From Cryptoclostridium sp036644995 (GTDB lineage: Bacteria > Bacillota > Dehalobacteriia > UBA7702), in contig JAVXOZ010000005.1 in assembly GCA_036644995.1 (NCBI GenBank), forward strand, positions 1-64,000: a stretch of 64,000 nucleotides of DNA, in the 5' to 3' direction. Positions 33,637 to 41,831 of the stretch are shown here, piece after piece. Every line of letters starts with the position of its first letter. The first letter of the stretch is position 1. A model generated the notes under the pieces. That model had not been told where the DNA came from, did not search any database, and saw only the letters and a program-made list of their open reading frames with translations. Position numbers and translations under genes: made by a program.

Positions 33637-34692
33637 TCAAAGCACAATTAAATCCTTGGGTGAGGCTGTCATGGTAAAGGCACCACTTGGGGTCATCCGC
33701 ACCATATCCTCTATTCTTACCCCCCCTGCTTGGGGAATATATATACCAGGCTCCAAGGTAAATACCATATTGGGCTTAAAAACCATATCATTTTTTTTAT
33801 TCACAGTGGGTAATTCGTGGATTTCCAACCCTACCCCGTGGCCTAAGCTGTGTCCAAAATAATGTTCCAGCTCAAATTCCGCAAAATAATCCCTGGTGGC
33901 TTTTTCCGCATTGCTGATTTTAAGCCCGGGAAAAGCTTTGGCATATGCCCTTGCTTGACCTTCCTTTACCACATGGTAAAGCTGGCGCATTTCAGGTTCG
34001 GGTTCACCAAGAAAAACCGTACGTGTCATATCTGAGCAATAATTTTCATAAATACAACCATAATCCATAAGCAAAGGCTCATGGGCTAAAATTTTATTAT
34101 TTCCTGCCACCCCATGGGGCAAAGCCGAACGTGGACCGCTTGCCACGATAAAATCAAAAGATGGTGCTGTAGCTCCTTGGGAACGCATAAAAAAGTCCAA
34201 TTCGTTGCTGATTTCTATTTCCAATACCCCTTCTTTAATAAAGGGTAAAATATGGCGAAAGGCATCATCAGCAATATCCACGGCTTTTTGTAAAATTTCT
34301 AATTCTTCAGGTTCTTTAATCATGCGCAAAGCGGCAATTTCCTGTGATTTGGGCAGTAATTCCCCATTGAGGGGTAATTCCGCCTTTAATGCTTCAAAAG
34401 TTGCCACGGTGAGGAAATTTTCCTCAAAACCTATAACTTTTTCACCCTGTAATAAGGGTTTAATAAGCCAAGGACTGGGGGATAAAACAACATTCCAGTT
34501 TGGGCATTGTTCTTTTGCCTGTTCTTCATAGCGAGAATCCACTAAAATGTAGGCATTTTTTTCCGTAAGCCAAATTCCTGCCAAGGTACCACTAAAGCCC
34601 GATAAATACAAAATATTTTCGGGTTGATGGATAAAAACACCATCTAAGTTGTTTTCTGCTATTAAATTTCTAATTTTTTCCAATTGTTTCAC
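33637..34692 (-). CDS. pepP: Xaa-Pro aminopeptidase/dipeptidase (M24)
   Basis: A dinuclear-metal peptidase that removes N-terminal residues before proline. The 351-residue protein has a creatinase-like N-domain (about 1-125) and an M24 domain with all five ligands in context: DYGCIYENYCSDMTRTVF (two Asp), HSLGHGVGLEIHE (His), TLEPGIY (Glu) and GGVRIEDM (Glu). The length is typical of the short clostridial form. It precedes efp, an arrangement that links proline peptide turnover with polyproline translation. Confidence 0.9.
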   Translation of the reverse strand: MKQLEKIRNLIAENNLDGVFIHQPENILYLSGFSGTLAGIWLTEKNAYILVDSRYEEQAKEQCPNWNVVLSPSPWLIKPLLQGEKVIGFEENFLTVATFEALKAELPLNGELLPKSQEIAALRMIKEPEELEILQKAVDIADDAFRHILPFIKEGVLEIEISNELDFFMRSQGATAPSFDFIVASGPRSALPHGVAGNNKILAHEPLLMDYGCIYENYCSDMTRTVFLGEPEPEMRQLYHVVKEGQARAYAKAFPGLKISNAEKATRDYFAEFELEHYFGHSLGHGVGLEIHELPTVNKKNDMVFKPNMVFTLEPGIYIPQAGGVRIEDMVRMTPSGAFTMTASPKDLIVL

Positions 34693-34750
34693 AGCAAATA
34701 TACCTCTTATTGTATTTTAACATATAATGTTAAGTTTTTCCACTACATTA

Positions 34751-36082
34751 TTATGTTTTTCCACTGATTTTCATAGAACTAATTTTCAAAGGTGGTGCAC
34801 CCCTATAACCGTAAAATTTTATTTCATCACCCACAGCTTCCACATCCCGTAAAAGCTGAAAAACATTGCCTGCCACCATATTCCCACTAATGGCAGTTGC
34901 CATTTCACCATTGGTGATGAGGTTACCTCGCACACCCAAGGAAAAATCGCCGCTTATGGGGTTTGCCATGTGTAAACCCATTAAATCACGGATATAAATA
35001 CCACTTTTTATTCCTTTAACCATGGATTGCAATGTATCTTTGCCACTTTTTATGTAATAATTTGTAAACCCTGTGGTGGGTAAAGATTTTGCAGAATTAG
35101 CAAAGCCATTGCCTGTGGGTTTAACATCGGCTTTTGCCGCCGCCACGGTATCGTATAAAAAGCTTTTAACCTTGCCGTGGTCTATTAAAATATTTTTACC
35201 GCAGGGTGTTCCTTGGTCGTCAAAGGAATTAGAGGCAATGCCCCAAGGCAAAAGAGGGTTATCACACAAGGTTAAATCCCTATGAGTGATAATTTCACCA
35301 ATTTTTTCTGCTAATTTTGATTGCCCTTTACGGATATTATCTCCCAAAAAGCTCGGTAATATGATACCTAAAAAATCCACTACGGCATCGCCATCAATAA
35401 TAACAGGATATTCACCGGTTTTAACGGTAATGGCATTTAATTTATTAACCGCATTAAACCCTGCATTTGCACCGATTTTATCCGCATCCAACTGGGAAAA
35501 TAAGCGTTTTGCCATGGCATCGCCACCTGTTTCCGTTTCCGTGGCTGTTTGGCTAATTGCCACCACAGAGCCGGTTACATAATTTGCATTAAAGGTCAAA
35601 TCCAGTCCCAAGGTATTTTTTATAATGGTAGTGACCTTTGCCGAGCCTAAGGAAGCACGGTCTATTTTTTTTACTTTTTTATTCTTTAATGTTGCAGATT
35701 TAAGGGCATATAAAAATTCTTCTTTTTCCTTAAATCCCACTTCCTCTTGGGCTTCCCAAGGTACATTGGGATAGATTAAACCATGGGGAGTAAAATGATA
35801 ATAAGGCTCGGAATCCAAAAATTTGCAGGAAACCAAGGCATCGTCTATGGCTTTTTCCATTACATTTTTTTCAGCCACCGCACCGTAGGAAAATCCCAAA
35901 ACACCATTTTTTAATAGGCGGATAGAAAAACCTTGGGATTTAGAGCCATTAACATCAGCCAAGGCTTTATCTTCCAAAACATAGCGTTCGCTGCTGGAAT
36001 TAACCGCAAAAATTTCGCATTGGTCTGCTCCTTTTTTTAAAGCGTAACTCAAGGCGTTTTCTAAAATAATTTCTTTTTTCAT
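34751..36082 (-). CDS. tldE: TldE/PmbA family metallopeptidase partner
   Basis: The non-catalytic subunit of the TldD/TldE heterodimer, which threads unfolded peptides and cuts them at the TldD zinc site. The 443-residue protein has PmbA-type features (QGFSIRLLKNGVLGFSYGA, SLGVRGNLITNGE near the C-terminus) and lacks the HExxxH motif, as expected. The ATG overlaps the tldD stop (ATGA). In enterobacteria the pair matures microcin B17; in Clostridia the client is unknown. Confidence 0.88.
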   Translation of the reverse strand: MKKEIILENALSYALKKGADQCEIFAVNSSSERYVLEDKALADVNGSKSQGFSIRLLKNGVLGFSYGAVAEKNVMEKAIDDALVSCKFLDSEPYYHFTPHGLIYPNVPWEAQEEVGFKEKEEFLYALKSATLKNKKVKKIDRASLGSAKVTTIIKNTLGLDLTFNANYVTGSVVAISQTATETETGGDAMAKRLFSQLDADKIGANAGFNAVNKLNAITVKTGEYPVIIDGDAVVDFLGIILPSFLGDNIRKGQSKLAEKIGEIITHRDLTLCDNPLLPWGIASNSFDDQGTPCGKNILIDHGKVKSFLYDTVAAAKADVKPTGNGFANSAKSLPTTGFTNYYIKSGKDTLQSMVKGIKSGIYIRDLMGLHMANPISGDFSLGVRGNLITNGEMATAISGNMVAGNVFQLLRDVEAVGDEIKFYGYRGAPPLKISSMKISGKT

Positions 36083-37452
36083 TGGGTACCTCCCACCACT
36101 ACTTCGGATAAACCCAAGGTAGGCTGGGCATCACCCACGGGCACAGATTGCCCACCCTTGCCGCAAGTGCCAATGGCAAAGCCTAAATCACTGCCTAAGG
36201 CAAAAACAGAACCCAAAGTTTTGGGGCCATTACCTATTAGTGTAGCATTTTTAACGGGATAAGTTAAAGCACCGTTTTCAATTAAGTAACCTTCAGATAC
36301 TTCAAAAACAAAATCGCCGTTATTGGTGTTTACTTGTCCACCGCCCATGGTTTTTACAAAAAGACCTTTTTTTGTATCCGCCAAAATAGCCTGTGGCTCA
36401 TCATTGCCCGGTGCTATATAGGTATTACTCATCCGCACTTGGGGGCTGAAGCGATAGCTTTCCCTGCGACCGTTACCTGTGGATTTTTTCCCCATTTTTT
36501 GAGCTGTGCGAATATCAAACATATATTGCTCCAAAATGCCATTGCGTATTAAAATGTTTTTTCTGCCCACTTCTCCCTCATCATCCACTTCATAGGAGCC
36601 GTATTTATTAGGTATAGTGGCATCATCTATTACGGTTATTTTGGGTGAAGCCACCATTTGCCCTAATTTATCTTTATAAACAGAAAGTCCTTTTTCTATA
36701 TGGTCTGCCTCCAAGCCGTGGCCGCAAGCCTCGTGAACCATGGTACCACCTGCGGTTCCGGATAAAATAACATTCATGGGTCCTGAAGGGGCATCTTTGG
36801 CATCCAATAAGTTTATGGCGTTTTCAACGGCTTTATCCACCTTTTCCATTAGGAGTTTTTCAGTCCACAAAAAGCTGGTTTGGGTATCCCCCAAGGTTGC
36901 CATAGCGGTTTCAATATCGCTATTTCTTTTAACCACAATTTTTACAAAAAAGCGTTTTCGCCCGGAATTGCGGTGCACAAAACGCCCCTTAACATTGGCA
37001 AGGAGCATTTCTTTTTGGCTATCACCATAGCCTATGGTAACTTGTTTTATCAAAGGATTAAGCTGCCAAGCGTATTCATTTACTCTTTTTATCATATCCC
37101 CAATGGCTTCCAGCTCTATGGTTTCAACATTTTTATTAAAATCATCCACCACCATAGGGGTGATATTTTGGGGAAAAGTGCCGTTTTTCATTGACACAGC
37201 AGCTTTTTCCCCCAAGGCAATTAAATCACCGTAGGTGCAATTATTGGTATAAAAATAACTTGCACAATCCCCATTTATTACCCTTATACCTGCGCCCATA
37301 TCATAACCACGATGAAATCTCTGTATTTTATTTTCTTCTGCCAAAATTGTACCACCAGAGCTTTTGGTGATGAAAATATCCGCAAAATCTCCACCTTTAG
37401 CCGTGGCAGTTTTTAAAATATTGGCTATTTCCTCGGGTGTAAAATTATTCAC
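36079..37452 (-). CDS. tldD: TldD family metallopeptidase
   Basis: The catalytic subunit of the TldD/TldE protease. The zinc motif HEACGH (HExxxH), followed by GLEADHIEKG, is intact near the middle, and the C-terminal region carries the conserved glycine-rich GGQVNTNNGDFVFEVSEGY segment. I start at GTG 37452 (457 residues), overlapping the aroK stop as GTGA. A longer frame back to 37536 would overlap aroK by 88 bp and adds an atypical Gly/His-rich segment. An AAAGGAG lies upstream but rather far (14 nt), so the start is probable, not certain. Confidence 0.88.
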   Translation of the reverse strand: MNNFTPEEIANILKTATAKGGDFADIFITKSSGGTILAEENKIQRFHRGYDMGAGIRVINGDCASYFYTNNCTYGDLIALGEKAAVSMKNGTFPQNITPMVVDDFNKNVETIELEAIGDMIKRVNEYAWQLNPLIKQVTIGYGDSQKEMLLANVKGRFVHRNSGRKRFFVKIVVKRNSDIETAMATLGDTQTSFLWTEKLLMEKVDKAVENAINLLDAKDAPSGPMNVILSGTAGGTMVHEACGHGLEADHIEKGLSVYKDKLGQMVASPKITVIDDATIPNKYGSYEVDDEGEVGRKNILIRNGILEQYMFDIRTAQKMGKKSTGNGRRESYRFSPQVRMSNTYIAPGNDEPQAILADTKKGLFVKTMGGGQVNTNNGDFVFEVSEGYLIENGALTYPVKNATLIGNGPKTLGSVFALGSDLGFAIGTCGKGGQSVPVGDAQPTLGLSEVVVGGTQ

Positions 37453-37961
37453 CTGTATTTTTCTAACTCCTTTAAAATTATCTCCGCTGTTTCCTCCATG
37501 GTTAACCCCGTGGTGTGCACAACGATATCCGCCCATTCCTCATAAACAGGCAGCCATTTTCCATAGTGTTTTGCCACCAAATCACTAACCGAGCCTTTTT
37601 CCGTAAAGGGCTTGGTATTGCGACGTGAAAGCCGCTCAACAATGGTATTTTCATCTGTTTTTAAAAAAATAAATATACCGTTTTCTTTAAGGATAGCCAT
37701 ATTTTCCGAGTTTTCAATAAAAGCACCCCCGGTGGCAACTACCCCTTTTTCAACCTTTGCCAAGCGTTTTAAAACCAATTTTTCTTCGGAACGAAAGCGA
37801 ATTTCTCCGTATTTTTTCAGGATATGCCCCATTTGCAGTCCTGTGGCAAATTCCATTTCCTTATCGGTATCGTAAAAATCATAATCCAAGGATTCGCTTA
37901 AAAATCGCCCCATGGCAGATTTACCACTGCCCATAAAGCCAATTAAAATTATATTTTTCAT
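37449..37961 (-). CDS. aroK: shikimate kinase
   Basis: Phosphorylates shikimate in chorismate synthesis. The 170-residue P-loop protein has Walker A LIGFMGSGKSAMG (about 5-17), the substrate-binding DTDKEME motif (Asp near 32-34), RFRSEE (Arg near 57) and VVATGGAF (about 75-82). The length is standard. It overlaps tldD by 4 bp, although the pathways are unrelated. No other aro gene is in the window. Confidence 0.92.
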   Translation of the reverse strand: MKNIILIGFMGSGKSAMGRFLSESLDYDFYDTDKEMEFATGLQMGHILKKYGEIRFRSEEKLVLKRLAKVEKGVVATGGAFIENSENMAILKENGIFIFLKTDENTIVERLSRRNTKPFTEKGSVSDLVAKHYGKWLPVYEEWADIVVHTTGLTMEETAEIILKELEKYR

Positions 37962-38063
37962 GCTTGCACCTGCTTTCGAATGTTCAGTAACGTTGATGTT
38001 CTAATGATAATCTATCTCTCATTATATGCAGAAAATGCCATGAAATGCCTTGCTGTCTCTATG

Positions 38064-38561
38064 TTATTTGCGTTTTCTCTCGATGGAGTTGTAGATTAGC
38101 CTTTCAAAATTTCGATTAAATTTTGTTATCCAAAATTCATTTTTATTGATGGGTTCAACCACAATGGTAAAAAAACCCATGAGGTTACCGCATAAAATAT
38201 CCGTAATTAATTGATCCCCTATTAAGGCGGTTTCTTCAGGGGTGGCACCCAATAAAGCCATGGCTCTTTTTGCCCCGTTGGTTGTGGGTTTTTTAGAACG
38301 GGCAATAAAGGGGATACCCAGTTTTTCTGAAACCGGGGTTAATCTGGCTTCATTATTATTAGATAAAATTGCCATGGTAAAGCCCATTTCTTTGGTGGAT
38401 TTAAACCATTCTATGGTGTGGTTGGTTAAACCTTGAGAATTATATGGAACTATGGTATTATCCACATCAAAAAGTAAAAACTTAATTCCATTATTTTTTA
38501 AATTTTCCAAGGGTATTGCACTTAAATTTTTTGCCATTAAGTTCGGGGTAAACTTTTCCAT
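38064..38561 (-). CDS. yqeG: YqeG family HAD IIIA-type phosphatase
   Basis: A 165-residue haloacid dehalogenase-fold protein with motif I LFDVDNTIVPY (about 30-40, catalytic Asp pair), motif II AILSNN and motif III/IV IGDQLITDI. These match YqeG/GEP4-type phosphatases, related to phosphatidylglycerophosphate phosphatase, though bacterial substrates are unsettled. The start at 38561 is preferred over one 6 bp upstream since GAGG then lies 8-9 nt away. Confidence 0.85.
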   Translation of the reverse strand: MEKFTPNLMAKNLSAIPLENLKNNGIKFLLFDVDNTIVPYNSQGLTNHTIEWFKSTKEMGFTMAILSNNNEARLTPVSEKLGIPFIARSKKPTTNGAKRAMALLGATPEETALIGDQLITDILCGNLMGFFTIVVEPINKNEFWITKFNRNFERLIYNSIERKRK

Positions 38562-38904
38562 TAACATACCTCATCAGTTTCGTAATTTATCTTTATTTGT
38601 AGATTTACTGTAGCTTAACACTATTAATTATACTTTAACACTATGTATTATACATGAATTAACTTTGGCTTTCAATGGATTTTCACCGTGTTATATCATA
38701 TAATTTAACGAAAAAAAAAGAAGTTAGTCGAAATAACTTTCCACTAACTTAACTTGGGTAAATATAGGTTTTAATTTTAAAATTTACACCTTGGTATAAG
38801 CTGATTTTGGGGTTTTAAAACGGCTACTTTTCTTTGTTAAGCTAAGGGATTTAAGGACTTTAAACCCAAGAATTTTCGCCGTTAAGGGAGTTTATTTTGG
38901 GGTT
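38562..38904. other. 343-bp AT-rich intergenic region
   Basis: It holds the terminator at 38711-38750 and two direct copies of TTTTGGGGTTTTAAA (about 38804 and 38892). No gene or RNA is recognised otherwise. Confidence 0.6.
38711..38750 (-). terminator. rho-independent terminator of the yjjG-like gene
   Basis: On the minus strand AAGTTAGT (38750-38743) pairs with ACTAACTT (38728-38721), loop 14 nt, followed after one base by nine T residues (38719-38711). It is about 155 bp past the stop of the phosphatase gene. Confidence 0.8.
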
Positions 38905-39585
38905 TTAAATTAGCTCAAAAATCTCATTTAAGTCACTTATCACATAATTGGGAATAATCTCAGATTCCTGTTTTTTGGGGATAGGGGAAAAAAGGCAGGT
39001 TGCCATACCGGCGTTTATACCGCCTTTAATATCGGTATTTAAGGCATCGCCTATTACCAAAGCTTTGGCGGGGTTAAACCCCTTAATGCTGGCTTTTACA
39101 TAATTAAAAAACTCCGATGAGGGCTTTTGTGCACCAATTTTAGCGGAATAAAAGCAATCCTCAAAAAAATTGTATAAACCTGCCTTTATTAAGCGGCTTT
39201 TTTGGGTAATTTCCAAGCCATTGGTTATTACAAAGAGGCGGTGAGTTTTGCTTAATTTTTCACATACAGATAAGGCATTTTTCATAGGCACAGCCACTTC
39301 ATTAAGGCATTTTCTGTATATTTTTTCCCACTCCGCACCATCTACTGTTTCACCTAATGCTGCAAAAGTTTTGGTAAATCTGGTGTTTAAAACCGTATCT
39401 AAAGATATTTTTTCCTGCTCCAATTCACACCATAAGACTTTATTTATTTTATCGTAAGTTGTAAAAATTTCTTTGGTATAGGGGCGGTTTTTTTCCTTTA
39501 GCAGATTTTTAAAAGCAGCCTCCTCCGAGGCTTTAAAATCCAACAATGTTTCATCTATATCAAATAATAATATACTGTATTTCAT
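38905..39585 (-). CDS. YjjG-type HAD phosphatase (noncanonical nucleotidase)
   Basis: A 226-residue HAD protein with motif I LFDIDETLLDF (about 6-16), a helical cap, motif II FVITNGLE, and motifs III/IV with KPSSEFFNY and ALVIGDALNTDIKGGINAG. The cap and the DETLLDF motif fit the YjjG/YfnB group, which dephosphorylates nucleotides including damaged pyrimidines. It stands alone between a terminator on its 3' side and repeat DNA on its 5' side. Confidence 0.8.
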   Translation of the reverse strand: MKYSILLFDIDETLLDFKASEEAAFKNLLKEKNRPYTKEIFTTYDKINKVLWCELEQEKISLDTVLNTRFTKTFAALGETVDGAEWEKIYRKCLNEVAVPMKNALSVCEKLSKTHRLFVITNGLEITQKSRLIKAGLYNFFEDCFYSAKIGAQKPSSEFFNYVKASIKGFNPAKALVIGDALNTDIKGGINAGMATCLFSPIPKKQESEIIPNYVISDLNEIFELI

Positions 39586-39880
39586 CTTTTACTCCTTATT
39601 TACATTATATAGCATAAATACAATTTTTCAAATCCGTAAAAGTGGGTTTAAAATATAAAACCAAGGCTTTTTAAAGCCTTGGTTAGAAGATGTCAGGTTG
39701 TTAAGAAAGCCTTAGATTCGGTAAAAACCCCTGAATAGCGACTGTGCAGTGTACATAGATGTACATAAGCAGTGGGTGGAAAGTGATTTTGCCGAATATC
39801 AAACTTTATCTACAGCCTAACTGTTATTTCTATAAAATACAGAAAGCACATAATTTAACCACGTTAAAATGGTTGGATAA
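39586..39880. other. intergenic segment with two hairpins
   Basis: 39659-39684 is a perfect 12-bp stem (AACCAAGGCTTT, loop TT) followed on the minus strand by TTTTATATTTT, so it may terminate the scfB transcript. Further right, TGTACAT-AG-ATGTACA (39750-39765), flanked by ACTG and CAGT (39741 and about 39770), forms a second symmetric hairpin. No open frame is convincing. A small RNA transcribed leftward ending at the first hairpin is possible. Confidence 0.5.
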
Positions 39881-40029
39881 TTTAGACACGGAAATTTATC
39901 CACGGGGTTATAGCCACGGAGTTATCGCCACGGAAATTTAGCCACGGGGTTATAGCCACGGAGTTTTATCCACGGAGTTTTAGTCACGAGGTTATCGCCA
40001 CGGGGTTTTATCCACGGGGTTTTAGTCAC
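39881..40029. repeat. 14-bp tandem array downstream of scfB
   Basis: Ten to eleven consecutive 14-bp units of the form TTATAGCCACGGAG, with variants (TTTTATCCACGGGG, TTATCGCCACGGAA), keep strict 14-bp spacing from about 39881 to 40029, ending 5 bp from the scfB stop. Confidence 0.92.
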
Positions 40030-40034
40030 ATATC

Positions 40035-41405
40035 TTACTCACTTTCAGCCACTTGCACCATAATGGCACATTCCATACGCTTGCGAAACAGCTCACAGCC
40101 ATATTCATAAATACCGCTTATGCTCCCTGTGGCATGGTAGGCATTGGCAGGGCAGCCACCGGAACAATATAGCCTTGCCCAGCAATCCCCGCACTCCTTA
40201 CGGGCATATACATTGCACATTTTAAATTCATCACGCAGCTTTGTATTGGTTACCCCATCCCAAATATTACCCAAGCTGTACTTGGGGTCATCTACAAATT
40301 GATGGCAGGGAAAAAGCTCACCCCAAGGTGTAACCGCCATGTATTCCGTGCCGGAACCACACCCGGAAATCCGTTTATAAATACAGGGGCCTTGGGTTAA
40401 ATCTATCATATAATGGTAAAAAGTGAAGCCTTCACCTTTTTTATTGCGTTTTATCATCTCTTTGGCTAAAATTTCATATTGATTAAAAAGCTCGGGCAAA
40501 TCCTCAGCTGTTAAAGCATAGGGGTCTTTGGGGTCACAAACCACAGGCTCCATGCTTAATTCCTTAAAGCCCAAATCCGCCATGTGAAAAATATCATTGG
40601 TAAAATCCACATTATTGTGGGTAAAAGTGCCACGCACATAGTAATCCTTACCTTTACGGCGGCGTACCAGTTCCTGAAATTTGGGCACAATAGTATCGTA
40701 GCTGCCCTTACCTGCAATATTTTTACGCAAATGGTCGTGAACAGATTTTCTGCCATCTAAACTTAAAACCACATTATGCATTTCTTTATTGGCAAAATCT
40801 ATTACATCATCATCAATATTCACACCATTGGTGGTGAGGGTAAAGCGGAATTTTTTATCATATTTTTCTTCTTGATTTCTGCCATAATGCACTAAATCCT
40901 TTACCACTTGCCAATTCATCAAAGGTTCGCCGCCGAAAAAATCCACCTCTAAATTGGTGCGTTTTCCCGAATGCGCAATGAGAAAATCCAAAGCCTGCTT
41001 TCCCACATCCAAGGACATAATGCTGCGTTCCCCTTTATATTTGCCTTGACTGGCAAAGCAATATTCACAATTTAAATTGCAAGTATGGGCAACATGTAAA
41101 CAAAGAGCCTTAACCACTGTGCTTCTGTTTTTAAAATCAAAGGCTTTATCTTCATAGGTATCCCCCACAAAAAGCTTGCCCTGGTTTTTTAATTCCGCTA
41201 TATCATCCAAGCATTCCCCAATTTCAGCGGCGGTAATATCGGGATTATCTTGGTATTTATCTAAAATTTGGGCAGTTATTTCTTGGGGGGATGTGGTTTG
41301 GTATTTAGCAATAATATCGTAAGCCACTTCATCCACAACGTGAACTGCACCGCTGTTAATATCCAAAACTATATTGTAGCCATTTAATTTATATTGATGA
41401 ATCAT
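40035..41405 (-). CDS. scfB: SCIFF peptide maturase, radical SAM/SPASM (ScfB)
   Basis: Installs thioether cross-links in the SCIFF precursor peptide. The 456-residue protein has an N-terminal peptide-recognition-like domain (1-85), the radical SAM cluster motif CNLNCEYC (CxxxCxxC, about 104-111) followed by FASQGKYKG, the GGEPLMNW motif, and a SPASM domain for two auxiliary clusters (CGSGTEYMAVTPWGELFPC and CNVYARKECGDCWARLYC). The length fits the family. It lies 201 bp after the precursor gene scfA on the same strand, with a hairpin between them, which would let precursor be made in excess over enzyme. Confidence 0.93.
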   Translation of the reverse strand: MIHQYKLNGYNIVLDINSGAVHVVDEVAYDIIAKYQTTSPQEITAQILDKYQDNPDITAAEIGECLDDIAELKNQGKLFVGDTYEDKAFDFKNRSTVVKALCLHVAHTCNLNCEYCFASQGKYKGERSIMSLDVGKQALDFLIAHSGKRTNLEVDFFGGEPLMNWQVVKDLVHYGRNQEEKYDKKFRFTLTTNGVNIDDDVIDFANKEMHNVVLSLDGRKSVHDHLRKNIAGKGSYDTIVPKFQELVRRRKGKDYYVRGTFTHNNVDFTNDIFHMADLGFKELSMEPVVCDPKDPYALTAEDLPELFNQYEILAKEMIKRNKKGEGFTFYHYMIDLTQGPCIYKRISGCGSGTEYMAVTPWGELFPCHQFVDDPKYSLGNIWDGVTNTKLRDEFKMCNVYARKECGDCWARLYCSGGCPANAYHATGSISGIYEYGCELFRKRMECAIMVQVAESE

Positions 41406-41538
41406 TAATTTTCCTCATTTCTCCATGGGTTTAGGTGGGATTTTATTGGGTTTAGGTTGGATTTTGTTTGGTTTAAATCAGATTTTGTTTAACTGTGATA
41501 AATTTTAGATTTTTGGGGATTTCTTGGTATTTTCCATG

Positions 41539-41580
41539 AAAATTGCCGCTTGCCCACACTTTGGCGGAACAGGCGGCAAT
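41539..41580 (-). terminator. intercistronic hairpin between scfA and scfB (attenuator)
   Basis: On the minus strand ATTGCCGC (41580-41573) pairs with GCGGCAAT (41549-41542), followed by TTTTC. The stem is strong for this AT-rich DNA but the T tract is short, so partial termination after scfA is likely. Confidence 0.5.
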
Positions 41581-41606
41581 ATTTTAGCAAAATATTCTGC
41601 TCTTTA

Positions 41607-41750
41607 TTATTTGGAGCTTTCACATTTTTGGTTGGCAACGCCGCAAGAAGTTTTGCAAGCTGATTGGCAAGAGGTTTGGCATTCGCCACAGCCGCCGTTT
41701 TCAACGCTTTTTGCTAAATCACGAGTATCAAGAGTTTTAATTCTTTTCAT
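41607..41750 (-). CDS. scfA: SCIFF ribosomal peptide precursor (six cysteines in forty-five)
   Basis: A 47-codon gene encoding the precursor of the SCIFF thioether peptide found across Clostridia. It begins MKRIKTLDTRDLAKSVENGG (leader, 1-20). The core has Cys at 21, 24, 28, 32, 36 and 43 (CGECQTSCQSACKTSC, then NQKCE). GGGAG lies 8 nt before the ATG. It is immediately upstream of its maturase scfB. The peptide is near-invariant in the class, which suggests a conserved cellular role still unknown rather than an antibiotic one. The match to the family pattern is essentially complete. Confidence 0.97.
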   Translation of the reverse strand: MKRIKTLDTRDLAKSVENGGCGECQTSCQSACKTSCGVANQKCESSK

Positions 41751-41769
41751 TTTTCAATCTCCCTTAACC

Positions 41770-41812
41770 ATATTATTACTAATAATATACACTAAATTTT
41801 TACTTATGTAAA
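41770..41812 (-). promoter_or_regulatory. scfA promoter with palindromic operator
   Basis: On the minus strand TTTACA (41812-41807), 17 bp and TATATT (41789-41784) form a good sigma-A promoter. A perfect 19-bp palindrome, ATATTATTA-C-TAATAATAT (41770-41788), covers the -10 and the predicted start site, as a repressor operator would. The ATG follows about 27 nt after the predicted start. Confidence 0.6.
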
Positions 41813-41831
41813 TACGTTTTACTATAATTTG

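Noticed and set aside
39759..39941. 60-codon + strand frame
   Set aside because: It runs into the 14-bp tandem array and has no ribosome site.
39881..40029. DnaA-box cluster (TTATCCACG-like octamers)
   Set aside because: Three units match eight of nine consensus bases, but this follows from the 14-bp repeat itself; most units deviate and no origin genes are present.
41489..41704. 71-codon frame on the minus strand between scfB and the decarboxylase gene
   Set aside because: It is in the wrong frame over scfA; the in-frame 47-codon SCIFF peptide explains the region.
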